Source of the DNA: Pichia kudriavzevii
Taxonomy: Eukaryota > Ascomycota > Pichiomycetes > Pichiales > Pichiaceae
Direction of reading: 5' to 3'
Assembly (NCBI RefSeq): GCF_003054445.1
Contig: NC_042507.1
Coordinates: forward strand, 1,302,001-1,366,000
Length of the DNA stretch: 64,000 nucleotides
The notes under the pieces are model-generated. The model saw only the letters and a list, made by a program, of their open reading frames with translations, was not told the DNA's origin and ran no database searches. A program made the position numbers and the translations under genes. This document shows, piece after piece, positions 18,208-27,607 of the stretch. The number at the start of each line of letters is the position of its first letter. Positions within the stretch are counted from its first letter, which is position 1.

Positions 18208-19116
18208 CTAATTAATATCTATATCCGAATAGCCAAACATGTACAATACATCTTTCAAACTCTTGGAGTTCAAACAAGCAGGAGCTTTCAACTGGACAGT
18301 TGGCTTTGCGTTCCAGGCAACACCAAAACCCGACTTCTCCATCATCAAGAGATCGTTTGCACCATCTCCAACCGCCACGGTATTACGTAAATCAACGCCA
18401 TTTTCAGCTGCAAGTCTCACAAGCAAATCTCTTTTACGTTCACCATCGACGATATCACCAATGGTTTCACCACTTAGGATTTCTACATCACCAACAATCT
18501 CTGTTTTCAACAAATTAGCAAAAGCGTAATCCAATCCGAGCTCTTCCTTGACATATTCGGCTAGCGGTAAGAATCCGCCAGAACACACGGCCAATTTACA
18601 GCCCTTTGATTTCATAAACTTGCATAACTCACGAACACCGGGGGTGAAGGACAGTTGCGGCTTCAAATCATCCCACAAGGTTTGTGAGTGGATGCCTTTT
18701 AATAGTGCAACGCGTTCACTCAAAGACTGTTTGAAATCCAACTCACCGTTCATTGCCCTGGTGGTGATCTCGGCAACCTTGTCCTCGACATTGGCCTGTG
18801 CTGCAATCATTTCAATCACCTCCTGCTGGATCAAGGTGGAATCCATATCGAAGACAATCAGCCCCTTCTCCTTTCTAAAGTCGGTGTTTTCTTGTAAAAT
18901 GAGATCAACATTGGGTACGGCAGTCTTCAGTTTGTTTCGCAGCTCCACAATGTCGGTGTTGGCATGGATGTCGACAAAGAAATCGGTAGCTTTATCTCTC
19001 GATAAGAGCTTAAATGACGACACAACCACAGGACTGGACTTGAGAACTTCTGAGATGGCGCCGTTTTCAGTGGCACCTAGAACCGAGTGGCCTATGGCAG
19101 TGATGACGTGAGACAT
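18208..19116 (-). CDS. SER2: Phosphoserine phosphatase
   Basis: The 302-residue HAD-superfamily enzyme has motif I FDMDSTLIQQE (nucleophile Asp90, general acid Asp92), motif II in AVCSGGFLPLAEYV and the late motif VAVGDGANDLLMM. It hydrolyses O-phosphoserine, the last step of serine synthesis from 3-phosphoglycerate. An N-terminal ACT-like segment (about 1-75) precedes the catalytic part, and the length fits S. cerevisiae Ser2 (309). The start is ATG 19114-19116. Confidence 0.97.
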   Translation of the reverse strand: MSHVITAIGHSVLGATENGAISEVLKSSPVVVSSFKLLSRDKATDFFVDIHANTDIVELRNKLKTAVPNVDLILQENTDFRKEKGLIVFDMDSTLIQQEVIEMIAAQANVEDKVAEITTRAMNGELDFKQSLSERVALLKGIHSQTLWDDLKPQLSFTPGVRELCKFMKSKGCKLAVCSGGFLPLAEYVKEELGLDYAFANLLKTEIVGDVEILSGETIGDIVDGERKRDLLVRLAAENGVDLRNTVAVGDGANDLLMMEKSGFGVAWNAKPTVQLKAPACLNSKSLKDVLYMFGYSDIDIN

Positions 19117-22004
19117 GTTCTCGATGGTTAGCTAGGATAACACATATACCAAGACCCGACATTGCATTTAATCAAACAGCTAAAATAACGTGAAGTGAAA
19201 TTTGACCAAAGAAAAAAAATCCAGCTAGGGGAAGAAGTCCAATTTTGTCGCTCCAAAAGAGGAAAAGAAACAAACAGAGTCGAGTCAAATCGAACCAAAC
19301 ATCCCAATGGAGAAGAACAACTTTTCAGCGGAGAGCAACGTGGTATATCCACTCAGAAGTATTTCAGGCTATACGTGGAAGCCATATGAACATATATACA
19401 TCTCACAGCCATAAGGTATGTGCTCTTTTTATTGAGCAAGTGGGAAGAGAACAAGTCCGTAGCGAGTGCTATTCCTTTGTGTACGTGTGTTTTGGGGTAT
19501 TTCTTTGAGAGATTACAAGAGGTATTGGTATTGATAAACAGTTTTTTATGATAGACAAGTATCCTAAGAACATTGACCTTTTATCACCTTCGGGGGAGTT
19601 TTAAAGTTTAACTTTTGTGCTTAAAGACAAAAAATAGATGTTATTCTATAGCTGTGCTTCCATATGCAAACCAGCCGGAAAGGAACTCCAGATCTCGTGC
19701 GCAAACTCCAATAGTGTCTTTGAAGCCAATGTCCCAAGAGACGTATCTGAGGAGGGTAACCTATAGTCTCTCTTTTCGATCTTATGGTGTGTGGGTTTAT
19801 TGGATTACGTGTAGGGGCCATTTTGCAGTGTGCATTGTAAATAAAAAGGCGTTTAGCTGTGTCGGTATTCTTCAGTTATCGATGGGGCACTTTAGGCGGC
19901 CTCACTGCCAAAAGGTGCCCGGAAATAGGCCAAGTAGAAACCTTTATTACTTGATTGACTCCCAATTTGCTATGGAAAGCGGTGAAGCGGGTTTATGCTG
20001 AGGTAGAAAAAATCTAATACAAGCTGAAAGAGAATACATTTTGCTGGAGGACAAGTCATGATGTAAAATGGTGGGACAACGTCATCTTGTCTTAATGGTT
20101 CAGTACTTACACAAATACTCAAAAGAATACATCAATCACCATGGTTCCAGCAGCTGGTGTCAAGACATGTGTCCCTTGTACATCAGAAGCAGTCGTTTAA
20201 TTCTTCATCTCAAAATGATTACTAGTGATATAAATCTCTGTTATGTTGCTCGTCATTAGATTTCCGTTGCCAGCGCACTAAATTGATAATGTCACAATCC
20301 TCCGCCTGCACATTGTTAGATGATGCATTGGACAAGCCATAACTCAAAAAAAAAAAAAAAAAAGATAGCAAAGGAAATCACATTTTTCGGTACAGCAAGG
20401 TTCCTTTCTTTCTGCTCCCAAACACCTTGTAGCGGCGTCTGTTGTGTGCCTGCTACGTCCAATTACATCTATTCTAGAAAGAACAAACAATCATAGCTCC
20501 TTTTCTCTGTTATATTAGAATGACTTACTAATTATATAGACCCCTCATGTTTAAGCTCAATTTGAGTAAACAACTTGCTTTGTTTTCTGCATCTGTCCTG
20601 GTAATTACCAACAGATAAGCTGACACTCTCCATTTGCTTTGATTGCGGTTCCTTCCTATCAATTTCTAATAATTTCTCTCCTCAAACCCGACTTTCTCGG
20701 TTCAAGCCATCACTAACTATCGAAGACTCTTTGCTGTTTCAGTAGTAGCAATGTTCATGCCTTGGTGGAGTACATGCAAGATGCCACACTTCTAACGTGG
20801 GTGATTCCTCACTCCATTTCTTCTGCTTTGCCCAAAGGTATATCCTTCAGTAAAGAAAATAGTGTTTTGGGGTGGTACCAATTTCAGTCACATGGCATGC
20901 TAGTCTTTCAAAGCATAATATAGGACGCCTTGGTCTTTAGTTTGCGTTTCAGGTTCTCCCAAAATCCCAAGTTTCATCTTACGTTCACAATGACAGAACA
21001 TGGATAATTCCAACCTCAATATACCACCGATGCACACTTTATACAAGGTCAGTTTTGAGGGAACACAATTGATTTACATCTATGCAGGCAAACACCTTCG
21101 TTCCTAAATTTACTTGAAACGTTAGAGTATGCCAAAAGCAGGCAGTTGGCATTAGGACTATTTTACAAATCCACTTCATATATGGAAAAAACTAGAACAT
21201 CGCTGTTCCGTATGGAACTTGTTTCTCGTGTCAAGTTCAGCTTTTCCTCTTTGGGAATACCCCCAAACCATCTCATGGTAGCCGTCAAGGACATGCTTCA
21301 GTCTCAGAATCTAACCATGAACTGGTTCGTTTCGGAGAAACCAATGGGCAACGAGGCTGGTGAACAAACGGTGATTCTTCCTTCACCGTCATATCACTAC
21401 TGGTGTATAGACAGTAGCTGGAACTTCGAACCTTCATGGAAAAACTGCATCGCTGTTACCATATCAATTGAAAGTTTTTTTCTGTACTTTTTCTTCCCCT
21501 TCCCACCTTCACTAGCTGTAAATCATAGCACTGAAGTGAACATGTATTGACGTGTAAAGAGTGGCAAAAAAATGTAGATTGTCATTCCCTCAACAGAGTC
21601 CCATTGTTCTCAAATCTCATCGCTGTAGCAATATTCCAACAGTGAATACATAAAAAGCAGAGTAGCAGAAACAAGACCAGTAAGAAACCAACAAAATGTG
21701 CATCTCTCATGGCTACCTTCCCCTTACCAAATGGTTAAGATCGATATTTTCTTACTTATACACTGATTTTCCCCATCAAACACCATTGACTCAATACACC
21801 GTCGGGGTATTGCGTTAACGTACCACTCCATACAAAACAAATCAAATAAAAATACAATTTTCATGTGCTGCGCAATGCAGTTTCTGGCTATGAAAATATA
21901 TTCTCTTTTTATTATTTCTACTTCAAGTTTATAATTTGAGAACATTTTACAGTGCATCATTAAACACCTCCCGTCCATTCCCTTTAATAAACACCTACTG
22001 CAAG
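19117..22004. other. 2.9 kb spacer with no supported gene
   Basis: This is the longest gene-free stretch in the window, lying between divergent SER2 and the mitochondrial carrier gene. Reading frames are short. The longest lines that could look coding (128 and 134 codons, around 19615-20001 and 21146-21550) begin at TTG and show no recognisable motif. Visible structure includes a hairpin-forming segment at 19885-19920, an A18 run at 20346-20363 and several pyrimidine-rich blocks. I looked for tRNA B-boxes, spliceosomal RNA cores and LTR ends without a convincing hit. It may hold a long regulatory region, an unrecognised non-coding RNA, or decayed sequence. Confidence 0.6.
19885..19920 (+). 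repeat. Imperfect hairpin in the 19-22 kb spacer
   Basis: GGGCACTTT (19885-19893) can pair with AAAAGGTGCCC (19910-19920) with one bulge, and an inner GGC/GCC pair tightens the loop. This is the strongest local fold I noticed in the spacer. It may be chance. Confidence 0.4.
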
Positions 22005-23051
22005 ATGGATCCATTACCAGTGGCAAACGACCCGACGCCATTGTCGACGGCGATATTTGGTGCTTCCATAGCGGGAGTTGTCCAAACGGTGAGTACATAT
22101 CCCTTGGAATATTTTAAAACCATCAAACAAATTGAGAACAAATCGGTCTTAATACGTGAGGGTATTGTTCCACATGACTCCATCCGTCCGTTGTTTAAAG
22201 GGTGTCTGCCCTTGAGTATTGGAATGGCAACTAAGGGAGCCACGAGGATGTTTCTATTTAATTCGTTCAACCGGTTCATGTCTGAAAACAAGGGTGTCAA
22301 TAGTGCACCGCAGGTTGTTGTTGCTGCACTAATGACGGGTATGATTGAAAGTATTGTGTCGATACCGTTTGAGAACATCAAGGTGCGTATGATTGAGAAC
22401 AGCATGGTTGCCAATGGATATAAAACCATCCTGGATGAGGAGGAGAAGGTCATGAAGACAGAGGGTACGGACAAAGGTGTCAAGGGCCCCCAGACTGTCA
22501 AGGGCGTCAGGTTGCAGGCACGGCCAAAAGTGGAGGCAGAGCTACATCCTAGGATCAAGGCGGCAATGTACTACCACCAGCATCCAAGTTATAATTTCAA
22601 AGGCATCATCAAGGAGATGTATGAGACTGGTGGACTGTTGGCCTTCACGCAAGGTTCAAGCATGACCATTGCAAGGCAGTGCATGAACAGCATGGTATGG
22701 TACAGCACGTATTCATCGTTGCAGCAGTTGATCGATCCTAACAGGGACTCTATTACGGAGTTGGAATTACTGGGGATGGGATTTGTGTCGTCATTGGCAT
22801 TGGTGGGGGTCACGCAGCCGATGGACGTATTAAAGACCAGAATGCAAACCAAGGATTATAGAGTACTGTATAAAGACATGATGACATGTGTTGCGTTGAT
22901 ATTCTTCAAAGAAGGTCCTGCAAAGCTATGGGCAGGTGGTATACCGAGGTTCATCAAGGTGAGCTGTTCTTCGACTGTGACGCTCATGACGTACCAGTGG
23001 GTAACCAAGATGGTGAACAAGTTGTCTGAGAGCAAGCCATTCTCTGCATGA
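22005..23051 (+). CDS. Mitochondrial carrier (SLC25), tricarboxylate-carrier-like
   Basis: The 348-residue protein has the three carrier repeats with their signatures: STYPLEYFKT (repeat 1), VSIPFENIKVRM (repeat 2) and VTQPMDVLKTRMQ (repeat 3). The repeat-1 stretch IREGIVPHDSIRPLFKGCLPLSIGMATKGATRMFLFN resembles the citrate carrier Ctp1 and its paralogue YFR045W (Mrx20). A non-conserved basic insert (about residues 150-185) lies between repeats 2 and 3. The likely role is exchange of citrate or a related carboxylate across the inner mitochondrial membrane, with the substrate inferred from family. The frame is open upstream to a TTG at 21936; ATG 22005 is preferred. It is convergent with ABZ2, 129 bases apart. 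Confidence 0.85.
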   Translation: MDPLPVANDPTPLSTAIFGASIAGVVQTVSTYPLEYFKTIKQIENKSVLIREGIVPHDSIRPLFKGCLPLSIGMATKGATRMFLFNSFNRFMSENKGVNSAPQVVVAALMTGMIESIVSIPFENIKVRMIENSMVANGYKTILDEEEKVMKTEGTDKGVKGPQTVKGVRLQARPKVEAELHPRIKAAMYYHQHPSYNFKGIIKEMYETGGLLAFTQGSSMTIARQCMNSMVWYSTYSSLQQLIDPNRDSITELELLGMGFVSSLALVGVTQPMDVLKTRMQTKDYRVLYKDMMTCVALIFFKEGPAKLWAGGIPRFIKVSCSSTVTLMTYQWVTKMVNKLSESKPFSA

Positions 23052-23180
23052 TTGGCTGTTTCCGCTACCAGTTGGACTTGCCATGAAATAGAACCTACTG
23101 AAACATGTCCACCTCTGTTGGCCTCTTCCAACGTCATTTCACCTCTTCCCACTTTCTAGTATCTCTCTTCGTGGCTCCGC

Positions 23181-24005
23181 TCATTGTAACCTTACAATGG
23201 CCGGCTGGACTCCCATGAGAGCGTTCATGAGGAGAATGATCTCGCCGTCCATTAGGGAACCGACTTCAATATCGCCTTGTATAATTTCTCTCGTGTCTAT
23301 AAACTTCCTTCTCATTATTCCGTCCATGCATCCCCTCCCCAAATGCGGCGTCACCCACGCATATTGTGAGTCCTTCTCCCGCCAACAGGCAATGCTAGTG
23401 ATGGAGCCCTCCAAGAGGTATCCACTGCCATCATAGAGAATGACCTCCCGCCTATCGCCAACTGTTATTGACCGTCTGCGCCTTGCGGCATTGTACGTGT
23501 CTCTAATGTTGGTCTTAAAGGACGTGTATGGAGACACCGAAGAAGGCTGTGAGTCCAAATGGGCGTACCAGCCACTCCACGGGTGCAGGTACTTTGGTAT
23601 GGACAATGTCGATTCCTGGAAGGAGGCATATTGCGGAATCTCCGTATTGAGTCTGTGCGTCTCCGGCAGCGGCGCCATTTCCACATGCATGGATCCGTCT
23701 AGGGCAATAGAGACCTTCACCCTATGTGGTATCGAGTTGTCCATGCCATTGTGGAAGAATGCCGCAGATATACCATCCAAGATCGTCTCTTTGGAGACGT
23801 GTGCATCGATTTGAAAATAGCGTGCCGAACGGTTCAGCTTGGCAATGTGGTCATTCAGAGAATAGATACATGATTCGTCGAGTCCCACGTTTCCAGCACA
23901 CTGTTTAGAGAGAGACGGGTCGTATCGTAACGTTGTGAAGATCTGCAGAGACTCTGGTACGGCAAATTCTCTATTTATCATGTCGACAATGTTAGTATTT
24001 GACAT
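23181..24005 (-). CDS. ABZ2: 4-amino-4-deoxychorismate lyase (class IV PLP enzyme)
   Basis: The 274-residue protein has the class IV aminotransferase/lyase layout: the PLP-lysine region SPYTSFKTNIRDTYNAARR (Lys in FKT), VILYDGSGYLLEGSITSIACW (the 'EGSxTN' cofactor loop) and TPHLGRGCMDGIMRRKFI further on. Abz2 converts aminodeoxychorismate to p-aminobenzoate plus pyruvate, feeding folate synthesis. It is shorter than S. cerevisiae Abz2 (374), mostly in the N-terminal half. GTG 24017 lies four codons upstream; ATG 24003-24005 is the better start. A branched-chain or D-amino-acid aminotransferase is less likely given the FKT-RD signature. Confidence 0.8.
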   Translation of the reverse strand: MSNTNIVDMINREFAVPESLQIFTTLRYDPSLSKQCAGNVGLDESCIYSLNDHIAKLNRSARYFQIDAHVSKETILDGISAAFFHNGMDNSIPHRVKVSIALDGSMHVEMAPLPETHRLNTEIPQYASFQESTLSIPKYLHPWSGWYAHLDSQPSSVSPYTSFKTNIRDTYNAARRRRSITVGDRREVILYDGSGYLLEGSITSIACWREKDSQYAWVTPHLGRGCMDGIMRRKFIDTREIIQGDIEVGSLMDGEIILLMNALMGVQPAIVRLQ

Positions 24006-24446
24006 GGTGTAGTGCACGCTCTAGACAATATGTAATATGTCCAATGGCTGAGAAAAGGTTCACTAATGAAGGAAGTTATCGGCACAGCTAAACGTGTGGA
24101 TCCTTGTTATAGAACCTCTCTCTGTTTAGAGTCAATAGACTAACAACTCAAATTACAATATTTTCAAGTCTCTCTAGGGTATTTGGAGAGACTTTTAAAG
24201 CCTTCTTCTCCACAATACCCTCAACATACATTCATCTCCCAGTATATCTTTTTTTTTCTTTTTTTTTTCTTTTTCCCGCATCTGGCGCGCATTTCTAATT
24301 TTCGCGTCTCTATAGAGAAAAACAAACCCAGACAAGGCAGCAAGGCGTATCGACAATTTCCATAGTCAAAACAACCCGTAAATATACGTGTCCAAAGATC
24401 AACCTCTTGGTCAATAACTAATTTCCCCTACTTCTACTCCACGCAC
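24006..24446. promoter_or_regulatory. Divergent promoter region, ABZ2 / CofD-like gene
   Basis: The 441 bases contain a poly-T/C run at about 24249-24275 followed by a GGCGCGC at about 24283-24289. No clear TATA box or known factor site stands out apart from these. Nothing else coding is visible. Confidence 0.35.
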
Positions 24447-25532
24447 ATGAAGGTCGTCGTCATCAGTGGCGGAAGTGCCACCAATCATCTTGTCGAGGCC
24501 TTCCAAGAACACGAGGTGACCTATATCCTTCCAGTGTCTGACAATGGAGGGTCTAGTGGTGAATTGAGCAGAGTTTTTGGGCAATGTCCCATTGGCGACA
24601 TACGCTCGCGGCTTGTGCGGCTTATGAGGAACGGCTCTGTGCGGCGTCTGATGGAGATGCGGCTCTCGAGGAAGGAAGAAGTTGCACAATTACAGTGGAG
24701 AGAGCTACTCAGTGGAGAAGAATGTATGTGGAGTGGTGTATGTCTCCCAATTAGGGAGGAGATTTCAGGTGTCCTTAAGAGGGCCAATGGCAAAATCAGG
24801 GGGACTGATTACCGGTTCAGTATGGCGAGTGTGGGGAATCTCTGCATTCTTGGAGCTCCAAAGGTATCTGAGGGACTCCTGTTGCTGCGGCGATGGGGGG
24901 ATGTCCCCCCAAACGTACATGTTGAAGGAGTACTAGACGTGGACAAGTGCCAAGGTGGGTACGAATTGGGGGCCTTACTTGCTGACGGGACGCATATTTA
25001 CGGTCAGTCCCAGATCTCGCATCCGAGCTCCAATGGTGAGGAGTTACATTTCGACAAGCATGTCTCCTCGCAGCAGTGGTTAACTAGTCCAATCAAGGAC
25101 GTCTACTACATGGGGCTAAAGGACATACGCCCCTATGTCAACAATAAGGTGGTGGAGAGTGTCCGGGAATGTCACGTTCTTGTGGTGAGTGTAGGATCTC
25201 TATGGACAAGTTTGGTTCCTGTACTTAAGGTATTACGTTTACATAGACAAGACTATCTTTGCAAGAGTGTGCTAATTCTCGTCAATGCCAGACTAGACGC
25301 AGATCGCGAAACGCACTCTCTCACGGGAGAAGAGTATGTCCACATTATAGAAGAAGAGCTCGGGATGATCGACACTGCTGCTAGTAATCAGCCTAATAGT
25401 AACACTAGCTCCAATGGAAGCATATACTCTAGTCGGAAAATCGTGCTATACCCGCACACCGACAACGGCCACACAGTGCACGAGGTGCGCAAAACCCTCA
25501 ACGCGCTCGCCCCGCGCGAAAGGGAGGGCTAG
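24447..25532 (+). CDS. CofD/YvcK-like (UPF0052) protein, YNL011C family
   Basis: The 361-residue protein begins MKVVVISGGSATNHLVEAF with a Rossmann-like glycine loop, then YILPVSDNGGSSGELSRVFGQCPIGDIRSRL. These are the signature loops of the CofD/YvcK fold, which binds a dinucleotide or nucleotide-sugar-type ligand and acts as a phospholactate transferase in F420 makers. Further family motifs are FSMASVGNLCILGA and LVVSVGSLWTSLVPVL. Fungal members such as YNL011C have no established reaction. A Ser/Asn-rich low-complexity insert (about residues 315-330) precedes the tail. ATG 24447 is the only sensible start. The gene is divergent from ABZ2. Confidence 0.8.
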   Translation: MKVVVISGGSATNHLVEAFQEHEVTYILPVSDNGGSSGELSRVFGQCPIGDIRSRLVRLMRNGSVRRLMEMRLSRKEEVAQLQWRELLSGEECMWSGVCLPIREEISGVLKRANGKIRGTDYRFSMASVGNLCILGAPKVSEGLLLLRRWGDVPPNVHVEGVLDVDKCQGGYELGALLADGTHIYGQSQISHPSSNGEELHFDKHVSSQQWLTSPIKDVYYMGLKDIRPYVNNKVVESVRECHVLVVSVGSLWTSLVPVLKVLRLHRQDYLCKSVLILVNARLDADRETHSLTGEEYVHIIEEELGMIDTAASNQPNSNTSSNGSIYSSRKIVLYPHTDNGHTVHEVRKTLNALAPREREG

Positions 25533-26194
25533 CAACTAGTGCCAATTCCCCCCTATTAGCGCGTATGAGCTCTTATTAATGGTCTCTATAAAAAGACCCA
25601 GTTGCGCCCGTGCCCCTCGCCTCTTCTCCGCAGGTTCCCCTTTGGGACTCTCTTTTGGACAACGCAAATTCACAGCGGAGAGTCTGGGGCATCCAGCGTG
25701 GACATCAGGTGTGATTGAGTTTGCCCCATGAAGTGTCTCATTCGTCTCAGACGACTTTATATTGTACATTGTACAATGTAAAGTTAGTTGGTCTTCCCTC
25801 TCTGACTGGAGAAGAACGTGCCCGTCTTGGGTGCAGTGTTGTATCGGATAGCTCTTCGTAGCCCCGCATTATCTTCACTGCAAGGACGAGCTCTACATTT
25901 TGTATTTTTTCGCTAGGTGTATTTTTTTTTCTTTTTTTTTTTTTTCGGTGCATGTATTCCATTGTACGCATTGCCTATATGTATGTATACATATTATACA
26001 CATATATATTACACACACATTCACATCTTGGAAGTAGTTTGCATCTCCAAGTAATTCTTGATTTGGTTGCCATTGCTACTGTTACAGATACTGTCAGTTG
26101 CTCCTTGGATCTCCTGTTGGTATTGATCCCCCCCTCTCCTCCCATTTACACTGCCATAACGCTGCCTTGGGTCCTCTAGAATTTTCTTCACCTC
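25533..26194 (+). promoter_or_regulatory. Long upstream region of POS5
   Basis: The 662-base spacer holds a TATA-like CTATAAAAAG at about 25584-25593 followed by a C-rich stretch, a 16-bp perfect palindrome (25765-25780), a poly-T/C run (about 25921-25945) and an (AT/AC)-rich block. A 75-codon frame at 25952-26179 begins with ATG and ends 15 bases before the POS5 ATG. If transcribed it would act as an upstream ORF, but its composition is dominated by simple repeats. Confidence 0.45.
25765..25780. repeat. 16-bp perfect palindrome
   Basis: TACATTGTACAATGTA is fully self-complementary and is preceded by an overlapping TTGTACA-T-TGTACAA dyad. It lies about 415 bases upstream of the POS5 ATG, where it could bind a dimeric factor. 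Confidence 0.75.
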
Positions 26195-27544
26195 ATGTTC
26201 AAACTCAACCCCGTTGCAGGCCTGGGCGCAAGGCTGTTCCCGAAATACACTGGCCATCAAAACTCCATAGTCAAGAGGATTGTGTGGCCAAGTACCCCTC
26301 GAAACGTCCTCATTGTAAAGAAACCGTGGCATGACAAGGTCCTCAACGCTACAATCACCTTCATCAAACACATCCACAAAAATTATCCTTCGGTCAACGT
26401 CATTGTCGTCCCGGAAGTGGCCGAAGAACTAAACTCTCTTAACCAAACCACTCTGAGGACAAAATACCCTTCTCTCGTCCCTTCAACATTGTCTGGTAAT
26501 GCTTCCCCATCTGCAAATGAACCTATCCCCATCCACACTGGTCCAATCTCGGAAATCGTCAGCAAAACTGACCTTATTGTCTCTCTTGGTGGTGACGGCA
26601 CCATTCTACGCGGTGTATCCCTCTTCTCCAACACCATAGCTCCGCCGATCCTCTCCTTTGCCTTGGGAACCCTAGGATTTCTCCTCCCCTTTGATTTCAG
26701 GAACCATGAAATGGCGTTTGCAGAATTGTACAACTCAAAATCAATCATGCTTCGAAGAGAACGGATCGAATGTCACATTGTCAAGGCACATGCAGACTCG
26801 ATGGAATTGAACAAACAAAGACAGCTTCTTAATGACTCGCTCATTGACTCAAACTCTAATGACTCTCTCTCCACCACAGAACAAGTGGAGAGGCTAAAAC
26901 GTCTTTCCGCAGAAATGGACGCCCCTTTTGACAGAGTATCAATTACTTCTGAGATTAAAGACCAAATAAAAAACCTGAAAATTCATGCCATGAATGATAT
27001 AGTGTTGCATCGTGGTTCATTACCAGGCTTACTCAATTTAGACGTTTACATCAATGGGAACTTTTTGACAAGAACAACAGCAGATGGGTTGATCTTTGCC
27101 ACCCCAACAGGCTCAACGGCGTATTCCCTATCCGCCGGTGGCTCCATTGTCCATCCAACCGTAAAGTGTATTCTCTTGACACCAATCTGCCCCCGTTCTC
27201 TATCCTTCCGCCCCTTGATTCTACCTTTGAATTCCCACATTCTAATCAAAGTCATTGGCAAAGACTCGATCCAGTGTGACTATTCAAAATTCAACGCAAA
27301 GATGAGTATAGACGGTATACCACAACTTAGGTTGATCCCCGGGGATGAAATCCATATTATCAGTGAATCCAGGAGTAGAATAGACCCGCCAGGAATAGAT
27401 ATGGACCACAAAACCGGGGTCTGGTGTGTGGTACAGTCAAAGGGCGATTGGGTGAACGGTATAAATAGCATGTTGGGCTTTAATTTGGGATTCAAATCAA
27501 ACTCAAATTCAAATACAAGTACAAATACAAATACAAATACATAG
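26195..27544 (+). CDS. POS5: Mitochondrial NADH kinase
   Basis: The 449-residue ATP-NAD(H) kinase matches S. cerevisiae Pos5 over most of its length: NVLIVKKPWHDKV near residue 37, VSLGGDGTILRGVSLF (the GGDGT active-site loop), FALGTLGFLLPFDF, MNDIVLHRG, TRTTADGLIFATPTGSTAYSLSAGGSI and LTPICPRSLSFRPLILP. It phosphorylates NADH to NADPH in the mitochondrial matrix for antioxidant defence. The first 20 residues are hydrophobic and basic, as expected of a targeting peptide. An extra hydrophilic segment (about 205-255) interrupts the fold compared with Pos5. The protein ends in a Ser/Asn/Thr repeat coded by an (AAATAC)n-type run that abuts the stop. It is convergent with RPD3. Confidence 0.95.
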   Translation: MFKLNPVAGLGARLFPKYTGHQNSIVKRIVWPSTPRNVLIVKKPWHDKVLNATITFIKHIHKNYPSVNVIVVPEVAEELNSLNQTTLRTKYPSLVPSTLSGNASPSANEPIPIHTGPISEIVSKTDLIVSLGGDGTILRGVSLFSNTIAPPILSFALGTLGFLLPFDFRNHEMAFAELYNSKSIMLRRERIECHIVKAHADSMELNKQRQLLNDSLIDSNSNDSLSTTEQVERLKRLSAEMDAPFDRVSITSEIKDQIKNLKIHAMNDIVLHRGSLPGLLNLDVYINGNFLTRTTADGLIFATPTGSTAYSLSAGGSIVHPTVKCILLTPICPRSLSFRPLILPLNSHILIKVIGKDSIQCDYSKFNAKMSIDGIPQLRLIPGDEIHIISESRSRIDPPGIDMDHKTGVWCVVQSKGDWVNGINSMLGFNLGFKSNSNSNTSTNTNTNT

Positions 27545-27571
27545 TAATATTACTTGGCTGCGTGCCTACCG

Positions 27572-27591
27572 ATCTATCTATCTATCTATCT
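27572..27591. repeat. (ATCT)5 microsatellite
   Basis: Five tandem ATCT units lie in the 63-base spacer between the convergent stop codons of POS5 and RPD3. Confidence 0.9.
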
Positions 27592-27607
27592 AACGTTTTG
27601 TCGTTAA

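Noticed and set aside
20698-20708. GGTTCAAGCC resembling a tRNA B-box
   Set aside because: The flanking bases do not form a T-stem, and no A-box or acceptor stem could be placed.
21146-21550. 134-codon plus-strand frame in the 19-22 kb spacer
   Set aside because: It starts at TTG (first ATG at 21182), ends in a Phe-rich low-complexity stretch and matches no family.
25952-26179. 75-codon ATG frame upstream of POS5
   Set aside because: Its composition comes from TA/TG/CA-rich repeats. It is noted as a possible upstream ORF but not as a gene.
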